A DNA stretch of 64,000 bases from Alopecurus myosuroides (Eukaryota; Streptophyta; Magnoliopsida; Poales; Poaceae): NCBI GenBank assembly GCA_028641055.1, contig CM054063.1, positions 44,122,220-44,186,219 on the forward strand. Reading direction: 5' to 3'. Within the stretch, counting starts at the first letter, position 1. The number at the start of each line of letters is the position of its first letter. Shown here piece after piece: positions 1 through 10,639 of this stretch. Both the position numbers and the translations under genes were made by a program. The notes beneath the pieces were generated by a model. The model was not told the DNA's origin, ran no database searches, and saw only the letters and a program-made list of their open reading frames with translations.

Positions 1-146
1 ATCTTTCTTCCCGTGCAGGAGTAGCCGTGGACCACAAGCAGGTGGTACCCGCTGCCTTCCGGGCCAGCATCCTCGTCGGCAGTCGACTCGAAGCAGCAGC
101 AGCGCTCGCAGTAGTCGATCACGGATACGCCGGCGAACGGCGCCAT
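1..146 (-). CDS. MATH(-BTB) domain protein, N-terminal part, cut by window edge
   Basis: The first 48 codons of a gene that continues beyond the left edge. The start is the ATG at 146-144 on the minus strand. The peptide opens MAPFAGVSVIDYCERCCCFE and then reads SGYHLLVVHGYSCTGRK. The block SGYHLLVV-GYS is the opening beta-strand of the MATH domain as seen in grass MATH-BTB proteins, which act as substrate adaptors of cullin-3 ubiquitin ligases. Codons are GC-rich, unlike the AT-rich upstream DNA, which fits a real grass exon. The BTB half would lie outside the window, so the assignment rests on this short block. It could be a MATH-only gene or a pseudogene copy. Confidence 0.72.
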   Translation of the reverse strand, partial: MAPFAGVSVIDYCERCCCFESTADEDAGPEGSGYHLLVVHGYSCTGRK

Positions 147-2758
147 GACGAGTCTGCAGACACGATCGATGAAGAATCTGCCGATTGTGTGAGCCGGCGT
201 AGAGGGCGTAAAGTTATTAGGGTTTATTACTAGTAACATTCTTGGTTGGGCTTTCAAGGCCTCGCAGGTCACGAACCACAAAGCCCACGGGATTACCCAC
301 GCGCTCTTACTTATCTAAGCTGCTGTTCCTTAATTTGCCTATAGTGCGTCATATTTGAAATGTCAGATTCACTCAAAAAAATATTGAAATGTCAGACTTT
401 GTCATATTCGTGCAGCCCAAGATATAAGATATTTCTAGTTGATATTTTACACGTTGATAGATTACAACATTTTCTACATACAGGGTTTTTTTCAGTTTTT
501 TTTTACTTTATAATATAATTTTGCCAAACTTGACTTCTGTTCCTATTACTTTGGTGATGGATTGAATTTAACTCCCTTTACCACTCAAAAAAAAAAGGTA
601 GACAAAACATTTGAGACGAACTGATCCTCAAAAAATAAAATAAAAGTGAGACAAGCTGAATTTTGCAGGATGCAAAAGTGCAACAATCCACGCAAATGTG
701 ATCATTATAGACGTCGTGTTAAACAAACATTCAGCAAGCTTTGCGCTGATGGATAAATTCCAATTTCACAACGATACTGTAAATTAAGTTCATATTCGGA
801 GCAAGATTCACAACAGTTCGACAGGTCTAGTTGTGTTTCTGTTCCAAAACAGCACATAGATAAAACCATAACTGACAGCTCAGGAATTTAATTGTCTATT
901 CTAGTTGGTTGTAAAATGTCATCTTACCCGAACTGAGAGGCGACCAACAGCATGAGCAGGTCCCGAAATCGGCCCCGGCAGACCTTAGAGACATCCTCGT
1001 AAGCAGTAATCTGGAGAACAATGTTGTGTCTTGATGCCGTCCACCATTCCGGAACTGCTGAAAAACATGATGAGTCCTCGTAAACGGTAATCTGGAGAAC
1101 AATGTTGTATTCTATGCAAACTCTGTTACCTAGTTTACCTATCTGCGCACAAGATATATAAGGAGCACAATTCAGTTATCCACAATAATGAACTGGGCTG
1201 ACCTAACGCATATCATCATACTAATAAATACAGCATAATGCATTGCAGTAACCGAATTTGCATAACATGAGCAGCTTTCCACATCGTGTCATCATTTTTT
1301 CTCTCCCAAGATAAACACAATCAAGAACTAACACAGAAAATAAACTGGGGCCGAGTCATCTGTCAACATACTGGTGATCATTTGCTCTGCATAAATGAAT
1401 TTCGCGCTTCAATGGCCAAGGAGGAAGACAGGAATAGCTGTCTACATAAATAACCATATGGAGGCGGTCAAAATGTTAGCAGAAAAAACAAAAGGCTCAC
1501 TTACCATGTAATCCCATCAACAGACAGTTCCAGGTTGAGAGAAGCTTATGGTATTTATACAGGCAGCCAGGATCTTCAATGTCTTATACCTGCAGGATCG
1601 TATGGAAAATTAAGAAAGCAAGCACCAACGAACGAATTAAGTAGTTGGAGTATGAATTGGATTAATATACATTTGCTGTACTAGGTGAGCAAATAAGTAC
1701 CCGTAGCTGTAGACTGGATAGGGCTTGGCCCGGGAGGCAGCCATGTCGAACAAGGAGAAGCTCAGCAACCTACAGCCGAAGGTCAGATGGAACGCATCGA
1801 AAACAAGCGGACACGCGTGGTGAGGAGGCTGACGGTGAGCTCGGTTGCAGAGCAGGTGAGGCGACATTGAGGGCGAGGAGGAGCACGAGGCGGCGCATAA
1901 AGCGGGTGGCGAGCCATTGGAAGGTGAAGAAGGTTAATTAGAGTGATATTAATTGTCTCGACATAAGAAAAAGAAGGAAATAATTACAAAAAAGAAGAAA
2001 TTACTACAGCTGAGTTGACTCATCACCAGCTAGTCTAGTGTTGATTCTTGAAAACAAAAGAGAAACAGAGTTGACTCATCACCAGCTAGTCTAGTCTAGT
2101 GTTGATTCTTGAAAACAAAAGAGAAACAGAAAGATGCCACTGCTGGTCGTGGCTAAGAAGGAACAATTGTTCAGGTGTTTATAGCTCAATATGTTACCAG
2201 CTTTGCCACCACCGGCAGCAGCCCTGACTGATTCTACACATCTTGGTTTTCAGCTAGACTACTACTGGATGTAGCATAATATATTAACTCATAAACCGAG
2301 ACAAAATCAATCAGATTATAAACCACAGAATTAAGTGTGACAACGCAGGATGCAAGGAGGAGTAACAAATTCTGTCGTCACAATGGAAGGATACAATAAC
2401 AACAAAATCATCATCGTCTTAGCATAACAAATCCACCAGGTCCATATCTACCACTTTAAGCAGCACAGCTAGACACTACAAGGTTTCTATGCGAGAAGTA
2501 TACTAAAACAGAGGGAGCTCAAAATGGCACACGAACCACTTTTCTGGAGGGTCAATCTCCCGGAAAGGAAACAACACATTACATTGTCGACACGACAAAC
2601 CACCACTGTTATGCGACGACGTGTCGGTTACCAAAAAGCGAATCACCGTCGCGTGGTTTGGCTCCGTCGTTGTCGACAAGTATGTACAGTAATAACCGCC
2701 ACTTTGTCATTCCACTTTCTATCTTCCTTGCACCAGTCCATATAGCTCAACAAGTGCC
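147..2758. other. Intergenic stretch with short direct repeats, no confident gene
   Basis: AT-rich DNA between the MATH gene start and the 3' end of the next gene. The part nearest 146 should hold the MATH gene promoter, but I see no clear TATA box. The part just below 2759 should hold the 3' UTR of the 439-residue gene. A 40-bp direct repeat (about 992-1031 and 1075-1112, core GTAATCTGGAGAACAATGTT) and a 56-bp tandem repeat (separate entry) are present. A minus-strand open stretch near 1640-1900 has a hydrophobic piece (MRRLVLLLALNV) in one frame, but nothing I can assign. Confidence 0.5.
2012..2128. repeat. Two-copy 56-bp tandem repeat
   Basis: The unit beginning GAGTTGACTCATCACCAGC occurs at 2012 and again at 2068. 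The second copy has five extra bases (an additional CTAGT). It lies downstream of the 439-residue gene, in presumed 3' flanking DNA. Confidence 0.9.
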
Positions 2759-4078
2759 TCAGGCCTGCCTGCTGTCTTGGCCATTGTCCTGGGCACTTGC
2801 AGCATCACCAATCTCTGCATTCTTATCAGAACCTGCACTGCACCTGTCCTCCTCTGCGCTCTTCTCTGCCTCTACATTGCCATTCTCTAGAGACTTGCCG
2901 GCTGCATTATGAGCACCAGAGGACGCATCACTCTTGTCTGTGTTATCCTCAGATGTGTTATCAGCCATCTCAGTGTCATTCTTCAGAGCCTGCACAGGTG
3001 AACCATCGTCAGCAGCACCGGCAGCTGCAGCCATCTCAGTGTCATTCTTCAGAGTCTGCTCAGGTGAACCATCGTCAGCAGCACCAACAGCTGCAGCCAT
3101 TTCAGTGTCATTCTTCAGAGCCTGCTCAAGTGCGTCATTGTCAGCAGCACCGACGACAGCAGCAGCAGCATTCTCAGCGGTGGCAACAGCAGCACGGTCA
3201 GAGAAGCGTGCCTCGATGGCCTCGAGCCGTCGCCTCATGTCTCTCACCTCCTGCTCCATGAGAAAGAGCCTCTCCTTGAGCGTGAGGTTCTCCTCCTCGA
3301 GCCTGGCCACATGCACATCGACATCGTCATCCTGGGCGGCGCGGTCATAGTCGTACTCGTCGTCGTCCTCAAAGACAACGAAGTCGCCAGGCTGAGGGCA
3401 CACCATCTCGAAGCGGCTGAGGTCGTGGTCGAGGCGCCTCTCGACCTCGACGTGCTCCTCCACGTCGCTGCCCCCGCTGGAGTCCTCGTCGTCGGACCCG
3501 GCGCCGCCGCCGCCGCCGCCGGGAAGAAAGTCGTTGTTGCTGGCGGGAGGGCGGAGGCGGATGAGGCCCTTCATGGAGCCGTAGCCGTCGACGCCCCACT
3601 GGCGCTGCGCGAGGACGTCGGAGAGGAGGCCCTCGTCGCGGGCGGGGGAGATGACGGGGGTGGGGAGCACGGCGGGGGTGACGGGGCACGGGGAGACGGT
3701 CTGCGCGGGGATGCCCCCCGCGCGCTTGGCGCGGATGATGAAGGAGGTGGTGTTGCGCGGGGCCTTGGCCTTGGGCTTGTGGAAGAAGGGCCTGCGGTTG
3801 GCGTTGGCGTTGTTGGGGTTGGTGTTGTTGTGTTTGAACCAGCGGCGGGCCTTGGCGCGGTTCTGCACCTGGAGGTCGCCGATGGCGGGGGGCTGGTAGG
3901 CGGCGGAGGAGTTGGGGTTGGGGTTTTTGCGCTTCCAGCCGCGGTTGGGGGCGAGGCTGGCGTTGGGCGGGGGGAGGTAGGGAAGCTGCGGCGGCGGCGG
4001 CGGCATGGCGTCGGAGGCGTTGGGTAGGGGCGGGACCCACATGGGGAAGCTCCGGGGCATCATCTGGCTGGGATCCAT
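2759..4078 (-). CDS. Conserved plant protein of unknown function, 439 aa
   Basis: An intact single-exon frame. I start it at the ATG at 4078 (context GGCCATGG); the frame is open ten codons further upstream but begins there with TTG. Residues 1-45 are proline-rich. Residues 47-120 are basic and contain a block that looks conserved (RRPFFHKPKAKAPRNTTSF, then IIRAKRAGGI), followed by PVTPAVLPTPVISPARDEG and GSMKGLIRLR. Residues 185-255 are glycine-rich then strongly acidic (SDDEDSSGGSD, EDDDEYDYD). Residues 257-292 form a heptad-like coiled coil. The tail (about 325-400) has three 22-residue repeats. I recall similar uncharacterised plant proteins but no known function. The charge pattern suggests a nuclear or nucleic-acid-associated protein, which is inference. 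Its GC content is far higher than its surroundings. Confidence 0.85.
   Translation of the reverse strand: MDPSQMMPRSFPMWVPPLPNASDAMPPPPPQLPYLPPPNASLAPNRGWKRKNPNPNSSAAYQPPAIGDLQVQNRAKARRWFKHNNTNPNNANANRRPFFHKPKAKAPRNTTSFIIRAKRAGGIPAQTVSPCPVTPAVLPTPVISPARDEGLLSDVLAQRQWGVDGYGSMKGLIRLRPPASNNDFLPGGGGGGAGSDDEDSSGGSDVEEHVEVERRLDHDLSRFEMVCPQPGDFVVFEDDDEYDYDRAAQDDDVDVHVARLEEENLTLKERLFLMEQEVRDMRRRLEAIEARFSDRAAVATAENAAAAVVGAADNDALEQALKNDTEMAAAVGAADDGSPEQTLKNDTEMAAAAGAADDGSPVQALKNDTEMADNTSEDNTDKSDASSGAHNAAGKSLENGNVEAEKSAEEDRCSAGSDKNAEIGDAASAQDNGQDSRQA
2965..3160 (-). repeat. Three 66-bp (22-residue) repeats inside the 439-aa gene
   Basis: Units start at 2965, 3031 and 3097 (plus-strand core CATCTCAGTGTCATTCTTCA). 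Each encodes a variant of LKNDTEMAAA followed by GAADDGSP. The period is a multiple of three, so copy-number change keeps the frame. Confidence 0.9.
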
Positions 4079-5678
4079 GGCCGATCTGTGTCCGATTCGT
4101 GCGTCCAAACCCTAGCCCTGGCAGCACCCCCACCTACTCGATCTCGAATGGGGATGGGGATTTGTTTTCGCTTCGCTCTGTTTTCGAATGGGGAAAGCTG
4201 GAGGAGAATGGACGAAGAAGTAGAGAAGAAGAGACGGTTGGCCCGGTTGTGGTCTAGCCGCGTCGTCGGGACAGACGGCCCAGATTAGTTACGTATCGGC
4301 TCAGATTTACCACACGCGCACGCACGCGACCGAACCTTGTCCATTCAGCTTTGCTACGTGCGGAATTTTTCGTTTCCTGCTACCTGTGCGACACAGCCAT
4401 TTGCGTTTGGCCCCTGCTGAGCGTCCTCCGCGGAGCGAAATCTAATCCTCCTCCTTCCCTAGCTGACACGTGTCCTAAAAATAGACTCAAAACCCGCTTT
4501 TGCTACACAACTCGTGTTTTCGCTGCAGTGTAGCAAAAAAGTTCATGAACAAAAAATAACAGAAAATGTAGCAAACATTTTGTACTAATATAGGAAAATC
4601 GAAAAATAACTGCAGCAAAAATAAATTGTGCTATTGCGGCAAAGAAAAACTTCCTGGGAGATAATATAGCAAAAAAATTATACTACTATAGCAAAACCAA
4701 AAAACAATTGTACCAAAAAATTCTTCTATGTAAGCAAAAAAAAAACTAATTTCGCCGAACACTCGCCGGAGACATTTTAGCAAATAATTTGTACTACCAT
4801 AACAAAACCAGAAAATAACTGTCTTCCCATGGCAGCAACGCCGGCTTCTTCGGCAGCAGCGCCGGTGCAGCTGAGGGAGCACATCCTGAGGATCACGCCT
4901 CCCATAGTGTGTGGTCAACTCGATCGAGGGAAGAACAAAGCTAGGACGCCGGCGCATGGTCAACTCGAATGTGCGGCATGGTGCCCTCTCTCTCTCTCTG
5001 AATTGTGCATGCGACTCAAATAAAAGAGTGGGCGCGAGGTGGGACCTGCTTATCACTTTACGCTGCGTTGTTTTTCTATGGCCACGCCAGGGCACATGGC
5101 GCGCGCGAGACCAGGAGGATGTGGAGCGCGCGATCCTCCGGGTGGAAGGAAGCGCTTCCCTTTGCGTTTTGCTTCACCGTTTTCTTCCAAGACAAGATCC
5201 AGAGAGCATCCCTCCGTATATACTAAACTAGAACGAATTAGCGTGATGTGATGTGGTTCATCCAACGAATTGGCGTGCTCTAGGCCCACATGTCGGCCTT
5301 CGTGCTTCCTATCCTTCCATATCTAATCAGCGGGAAAATGGTGAGCAGTGGTTTGTTCTCCTTCAGGGCCCACATGGTGGCGTCCGTTTTTCCTCGTGGA
5401 GCTTTGCTTGGTTACCGCGTTTGTACAATTAGGGGGTTCGCAATCTCTCAATTGACCTGAAAGAGAACTCCATGTGTTCTTCCCCATCCGTCCACCACCC
5501 CTCAATCTCTGGCCAGTTGCGTCGTCTCCTTCCTGTAGAGAAACAGAAATAACCTGCCGCCAATCAACCTGCCTCTGAGCTCCAGGACCTCTCGCGGCCA
5601 AGCCCCACCTCGACGCATCCCGTTCAATTTGATTCCTCTTTTTTTCCTTTGCAACGGAGGAGAAACATAGGATCTGGG
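4079..5678. other. Promoter and 5' region of the 439-aa gene, then repeat-rich DNA
   Basis: The first 180 bases should be the 5' UTR and promoter of the minus-strand gene. From 4500 to 4830 there is a degenerate array of TAGCAAAA / TACTACTATAGCAAAACC motifs on the plus strand, of a kind common in grass transposon ends. Around 4983-5000 there is a short (CT)n run. I see no supported gene. Open frames on both strands here are short and overlap each other. Confidence 0.45.
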
Positions 5679-5780
5679 ATGGGAGCGGCCACGAACGATA
5701 GCCATGATCTGGGGAACCCATTCGTCTACCCTTACATACCCACATTCCCACCTTATTTTGTTTTATTCTTCTTGAAGAAG
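5679..5780 (+). CDS. Possible first exon (34 codons) of an unidentified gene or captured fragment
   Basis: ATG at 5679 follows a pyrimidine-rich, UTR-like leader, and the frame runs MGAATNDSHDLGNPFVYPYI to LFFLKK. It then meets a strong donor, AAG|GTACGT, at 5780/5781 in phase 0. A 40-codon open stretch at about 6290-6430 (containing REARQRSRELCPG) may be a further exon. I cannot identify the product. Because a Helitron 3' terminus lies downstream at 8602, it could be a captured gene piece. It may also be chance. Confidence 0.2.
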
Positions 5781-5918
5781 GTACGTGTGTGACTGTGTTA
5801 GAGGAGTTGGAACTAGATTTTTTATGGAATTTGCATAGAACCATGTGGATAGCTGGACTAGATTCAACGGGAATTGACTGCAATGGCAATATGTGAACCA
5901 GGGAAGCTGATTAATTTC

Positions 5919-6106
5919 GTGACTGCCATATTTAGTTTTGACTGCAAGTTCGTTCATATTTGTCTGAATATGCATAACTTTCCATGACCTTATTCCTGGG
6001 AAAATGCATGTTGTGACTGCCATATTTAGTTTTGACTGCAAGTTCGTTCATATTTGTCTGAATATGCATAACTTTCCATGACCTTATTCCTGGGAAAATG
6101 CATGTT
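5919..6106. repeat. Perfect 94-bp tandem duplication
   Basis: The segment 5919-6012 (beginning GTGACTGCCATATTTAG, ending GGGAAAATGCATGTT) is repeated immediately at 6013-6106 with no difference that I can see, so the duplication is recent. Confidence 0.95.
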
Positions 6107-6662
6107 CGTCACTAACTAGGTAGTGTCCTGCATTATATTACATGACAAACTTATAGAAAATAGCACACTAGCAGCTTTGTACACAGAGAGGTTTATTGAT
6201 TTCATCAGGACGCAACTTGTAGCAGTTGATCACATTGTCTGGTTAATTGATTTTTATGAAGATAAGAGTGCTTTTTGGGAATAACATTGCTCCACACAAA
6301 GCTGAAAGGCTCATTGGAACCCTTTGGAGCAAGGGAAGCTAGACAAAGGTCACGCGAATTGTGTCCTGGAGCAACTGAGGAAAGTTCTGAGAGAAGATCA
6401 TCAAGCTCAACACTTACGGTTATAGAAATATTGGGATGAAGATCAAGCTGTCATCAGAAAAATGAAAGGCTAAAATGCAGACTCTGTCATTTGCAAAAGA
6501 TAGCCAGATCATTATGAACCAGAGTCATTTGAATTATAAAATAATTTCAACTTGATGTGTTGGAAATGTTCATTGAATTCATCGGGATGCAGCTTTTAGC
6601 AGCTGATCATGTTATTACCATGAGCATAGAGAAGGCCATCATATTGAGGCCATGCCGAGCCA

Positions 6663-6845
6663 ATGGCACGCCTGGAACGCGCACCTCCGGGAACCGTTCA
6701 ACGTCTCGCCGATGTCCCGAGGCTCGAGGAAGTATGGTGTCCATGTACACGTGCCATCCTCGAACAAGTTGTGGTTGCATTCCATGGTCGTCAATCCTTG
6801 TACAAGATGCATGCTAAAGATGTCATACTTGTGATGCAGTATTAG
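6663..6845 (+). pseudogene. Unidentified GC-rich coding fragment
   Basis: A 60-codon open stretch with coding-like composition, beginning MARLERAPPGTVQRLADVPR and ending HGRQSLYKMHAKDVILVMQY before TAG. The frame is open a few codons further upstream. The surroundings are AT-rich. There is a faint resemblance in order of motifs (RLA, TR-[IV]L, H-R, A-DV) to the C-terminal half of a histone-H4-like fold, but key residues are missing and I would not name it on this. It is best read as a broken or captured exon. Confidence 0.2.
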
Positions 6846-8570
6846 GACGCAGTGTGTATCATGTTTCTTCTCCATGGATTGTAAAACTAATCTTGAACAT
6901 ACTATTAACCCCTTTTAATGGTACTTCTCTTTGTTATGAGGTCTCCTCACTGATGAGGGGTCATTTAAAAAATACACTCGCCTGATAATGTGGTACTCTC
7001 GAAAGTTTACTTGAAAATAATTGTAGTTATGTCAGCCTACACTAATATTTGGTTTTAGCACATAAACAGTTGTTTGTTAAACATCCAGAAGTCCAACTCC
7101 AATTTCTACCCTTTGACTAGGTGCCTTATCTGGGACTAATGCATCTTGACAATCTTGATCGCTTACTACGTATGAAGAATCTCGTGACAGATCTTTGTAG
7201 CTTGATTGGTTTTGTATGATACATAATAATAGTGGGCCAGATTGTCCTAATATAAATATTCAGCAGTTAACAATTTCATTAAATGCACTTATAGCCACTG
7301 AAAATAAATGAATGCTTTCATTTAGAAAAATTGTGATGTAGTGGTAAGGTAAGCTCTCTACTAATTTCCTCATGAAGTTATTTCTTACTGTCTATTCCAG
7401 AATAAACTATGCGTCACTAGCTGCAACTATAAGTCTATTCCAAAATATTGATTACTATGATCGATACAGGGGCTAATATGACGAGCTCTTCATATCCCTC
7501 TCTTTTCCAGTTTAGGTTCCTCTTGATTCAATTGCTTAATTTTTTCAGTTCTTTTCATGTATTGCCTGCGTTGATGCATGTTGGAGGTCAATAGGGCTGC
7601 TCCCGTAAGGTTCCGGGGGACACCTCTGCACCAAATTGAGCGTCAACTCCTATTACCCTTCTATGATCTCTCTAATGTATGAACTACATCAAGGATAGAG
7701 GAGGCCTTGGACTTATCAATGAATTTCTTCCAACCTTGCTCATTCTTGTGGTAATACATCGCTTTTACAAGGGTTGCCAAATTCATGTTGAAAGACATTG
7801 CATTGGTTTTTCTCACATGCTTAATTGTTGTTTGTCAGGGGTTGTAGGATGCATTGAAAACAAGGGCAAAGAGGTGTTGCCATAGGATTTTGTAGAGACC
7901 AATATTTTCTGGGATGCAATTTTTTCATAAATGATTAAATTATCATTTTTCATCATTTCTGAGATTTCTCAGTTCCTAAAGAAGTTGCAGAAGTGTGAAC
8001 CGAGACAAAAAAGAATGTGTATTAATGGATCGAGTTTCTTATTCATCTTCTTAAGCTTAGGACAACATAACTCATGGAGCGGCTCAATGTGGTTGTGGTG
8101 GGTGTGCGTTGTGGAGGATTTTAATTTTCCTAATAATACTCTCGATAAATTAGGTTTCAGGTGTGGTGGACGAATGATAAGGAGTATATTTACCCATGTA
8201 AATTATGGTTTATTGGTATTTGCCTCTTACTCCTATATTTGGGTATTTCGCATTTTGATTTGCTAGGTACTCCCTACGCAAGAAGAAAAGTGAGCATTAG
8301 AAAGATTGTGGTATACATCGATTGTGAAAACTAAATGTTTGCTATCAACCCAGGTATTCAACGCAGACGTACAATATTTTAGTTGGCATATTTTGGTTCA
8401 ATTTTATAAAAGAAGATTCCATGTTACCATATGAACAATTTGTTATTCCAGTGGCTAGAAAATTAAGGTATGTGTACAACTTTAATAAAAAGTACATGAT
8501 AGAACAATGTAACTGTTGTATAAGAGCGGAAAAACTAACTAACAAAATAATGTTTGCAAATATGGAAAAC
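6846..8570. other. AT-rich stretch without a supported gene
   Basis: Two short plus-strand open frames (7679-7885 and 7931-8266) lie here. Their composition is AT-driven and I recognise nothing in either. The stretch ends at the Helitron terminus and may be the interior of that Helitron. Confidence 0.4.
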
Positions 8571-8602
8571 GGGCGTGGCAAAGCACGCCCATTTCCTACT
8601 AG
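8571..8602 (+). mobile_element. Helitron 3' terminus (hairpin plus CTAG)
   Basis: A perfect 7-bp stem (GGGCGTG at 8571, CACGCCC to 8590, loop GCAAAG) is followed after 8 bases by CTAG at 8599-8602 and then T. This matches the Helitron 3' end rule (short GC-rich hairpin, CTRR, insertion before T). I could not fix the 5' end, which should be TC preceded by A somewhere to the left. An A|TCTAATCC near 4440 is one candidate only. Confidence 0.7.
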
Positions 8603-10639
8603 TCTAACCTAGTACAGCAAATATTATTCTTTCTAGGAAACTTGCTTCGCAGTGAGAACTAACTAATTATCAGATTTTGCAACTGACTTATTTTCTATTT
8701 CCAAGAAATCAAATACCGCAAATCTAGATTCTCCACTGGATCCAACCAAATGCTAGTCATCAACAACACGAGTTAAAAAAAAAAGACAACACATATACCC
8801 CCTACAACAACCAGTCCTATTCCATCCTCTACAGACCCGCTACAATATAATCATCCTCCATATTACTTGTCTTGATGGTAGTCAAACTAGAAAATGCATG
8901 TTCATCGGTCCCGGAAGCGGTAGAAAACACGAGTCACGAGTAGACGGATGACATTGACATTGTCTCATGATTTATTTTTTAAAGCTTGAACAAGCTCTTC
9001 AGTCACCTTCAATACTTCTTTCATAGGACATAAGACAAATGAATATAAAAAATAAGGTAGTAGATAAAAGGTGTCCCCATCAACATCGATTCGAGAAAAT
9101 GATGCATGCAGAGTTTACATGGAGGACTCGTTATGCATTGTTGTCCTCTTTCATCATTTCTAGAGGATCCCAACTAGCAGCAGTTCAGATGTAGTACATA
9201 TCCTGGTTTCTACTTTCAGTTTCATAACCTTTTGCCTCTGTTTTTAACGGTTGGAATTGCCATTTGAGTTCTGTCCAAATGTTGACTGAAAACTGTGCAA
9301 AATTCATTGAAATTATGTACCGAAACAACAACGATCGTAGCGGCGGCTCCATGGCCTCAAACTCCCGGCCATGGCTAGTTGTTGTTCGGGTTCAGGAAAA
9401 TTCAGTGAGATGGGAGGAGGAAGAAAGGGGCGGCGGCGGCAGAGGGAAGGGGTAGAGGTCTAGGGCGAGCAGAGGGATGAGTGGAGGTTTTAAGGAGAGG
9501 AGCTAGCAGCAGCGGCCGTCAAATCGAGGGCGGTGTCGTCGTGGGCACGGTGGATGTGCTGCCGTACAGGAGGAAGAAGAGGTGCGCTTCTCCTGGGGCT
9601 AGATGGGCTGGGGCGCTCGGGGTTGTAGGTGGCTGACTGGGCCTTGTATGAAATTTAACTGAATTTGCTTGAATTTTCCAAAAATGGTTTGAAGCAAAGT
9701 GCAATGCAAATGATGCATGATGCAATGTCATACAAAAAAAGAAAACAAGCAATTCTATTTGAGGGAAATCCCCCGGGTGTTACAGACACCCATATTGACT
9801 CCCGTACACTATACAAAATATACTCTGCTTAACCTGTTGGTTATTATACAATATTTCCATTACTCGTGATACCAAACTTACCCAAGACTATTAATTCCGG
9901 TATCCGCGTAAAACAATAGTTGGTTCACTATACCTGTGTCTATCTCGTAAACCAGTAAGCTTCCTTTTACTGATTATTGTATTATGATTTCCCACATGAT
10001 GTATCATCATTATGCATTGTCTGCAGAACATATGGATATCAAGAATACCGAGTGGGCCTAGACTTGTATTCGTCTTTTTATGGAGGAGTAATTCTCATCT
10101 CAAAACATCAAGATAATATACTCCTTTAAAATTACCCATTAGCTACTGTTTTGTTCACCCATTTTACAGTGTGACTCTTGATATTACCAAAGTAAAACCG
10201 CTAGAATATACAACCCCGGTAACCTCATGATCAAAGGATTAGTTGTAATATAACCGTCATGTGATATGTTACTAAGGAGAAAGACATCCCAACAAAATCT
10301 CTTATCATATCAACTACTAGAGTATACCAAGGCATATTGTTTCCTTCCAACAATATGTTATTTATTGATGCTGATATAAAAAATGTCCATGATCAGGAAA
10401 ACACATCCATCAAGCATCCGATAAATTAGTTTTAAAAGGTAAGATTAGGGTTTGGAACTTTTTTCATGTTACTACAAGTGAGCATGAGTTTTTCTCTGAA
10501 TCTCATATTCAGGAGCCACGTCAGTTATAACATAATAATATGAATCATAATTATGAAACAAATATACAAATATTATTGCCTTTTTGGCATACATCCAACA
10601 ATATTAACAAGGAATACTAGTTCAACAAAATCATTAGTA
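8603..10639. other. Repeat-derived DNA without a supported gene
   Basis: AT-rich, with a GC-rich island at about 9330-9640 that encodes nothing recognisable. Near 9760-9785 the string CCCCCGGGTGTTACA resembles the terminal bases of some grass Gypsy LTRs, but I found no matching start or duplication. The stretch 9790-10450 reads like decayed Copia-type internal sequence, without an intact motif. Confidence 0.3.

Noticed and set aside
1637..1910. Minus-strand frame with a hydrophobic stretch
   Set aside because: Short, with competing frames and no splice or start evidence; downstream of a gene end.
2797..3350. Plus-strand frames opposite the repeat tail of the 439-aa gene
   Set aside because: Reverse reading of the 66-bp repeats; the open frame is a by-product of the repeat period.
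4079..4108. Ten-codon N-terminal extension of the 439-aa protein
   Set aside because: It begins with TTG; the ATG at 4078 has a good context.
3311..4133. Long open frames opposite or overlapping the 439-aa gene (plus 3311-4027, minus 3369-4133)
   Set aside because: GC-rich shadow frames of the real gene: low-complexity Gly/Val/Ala or Pro/Arg peptides, no domain.
5323..5889. Minus-strand 188-codon frame
   Set aside because: No recognisable motif and it is antisense to a UTR-like leader; likely chance.
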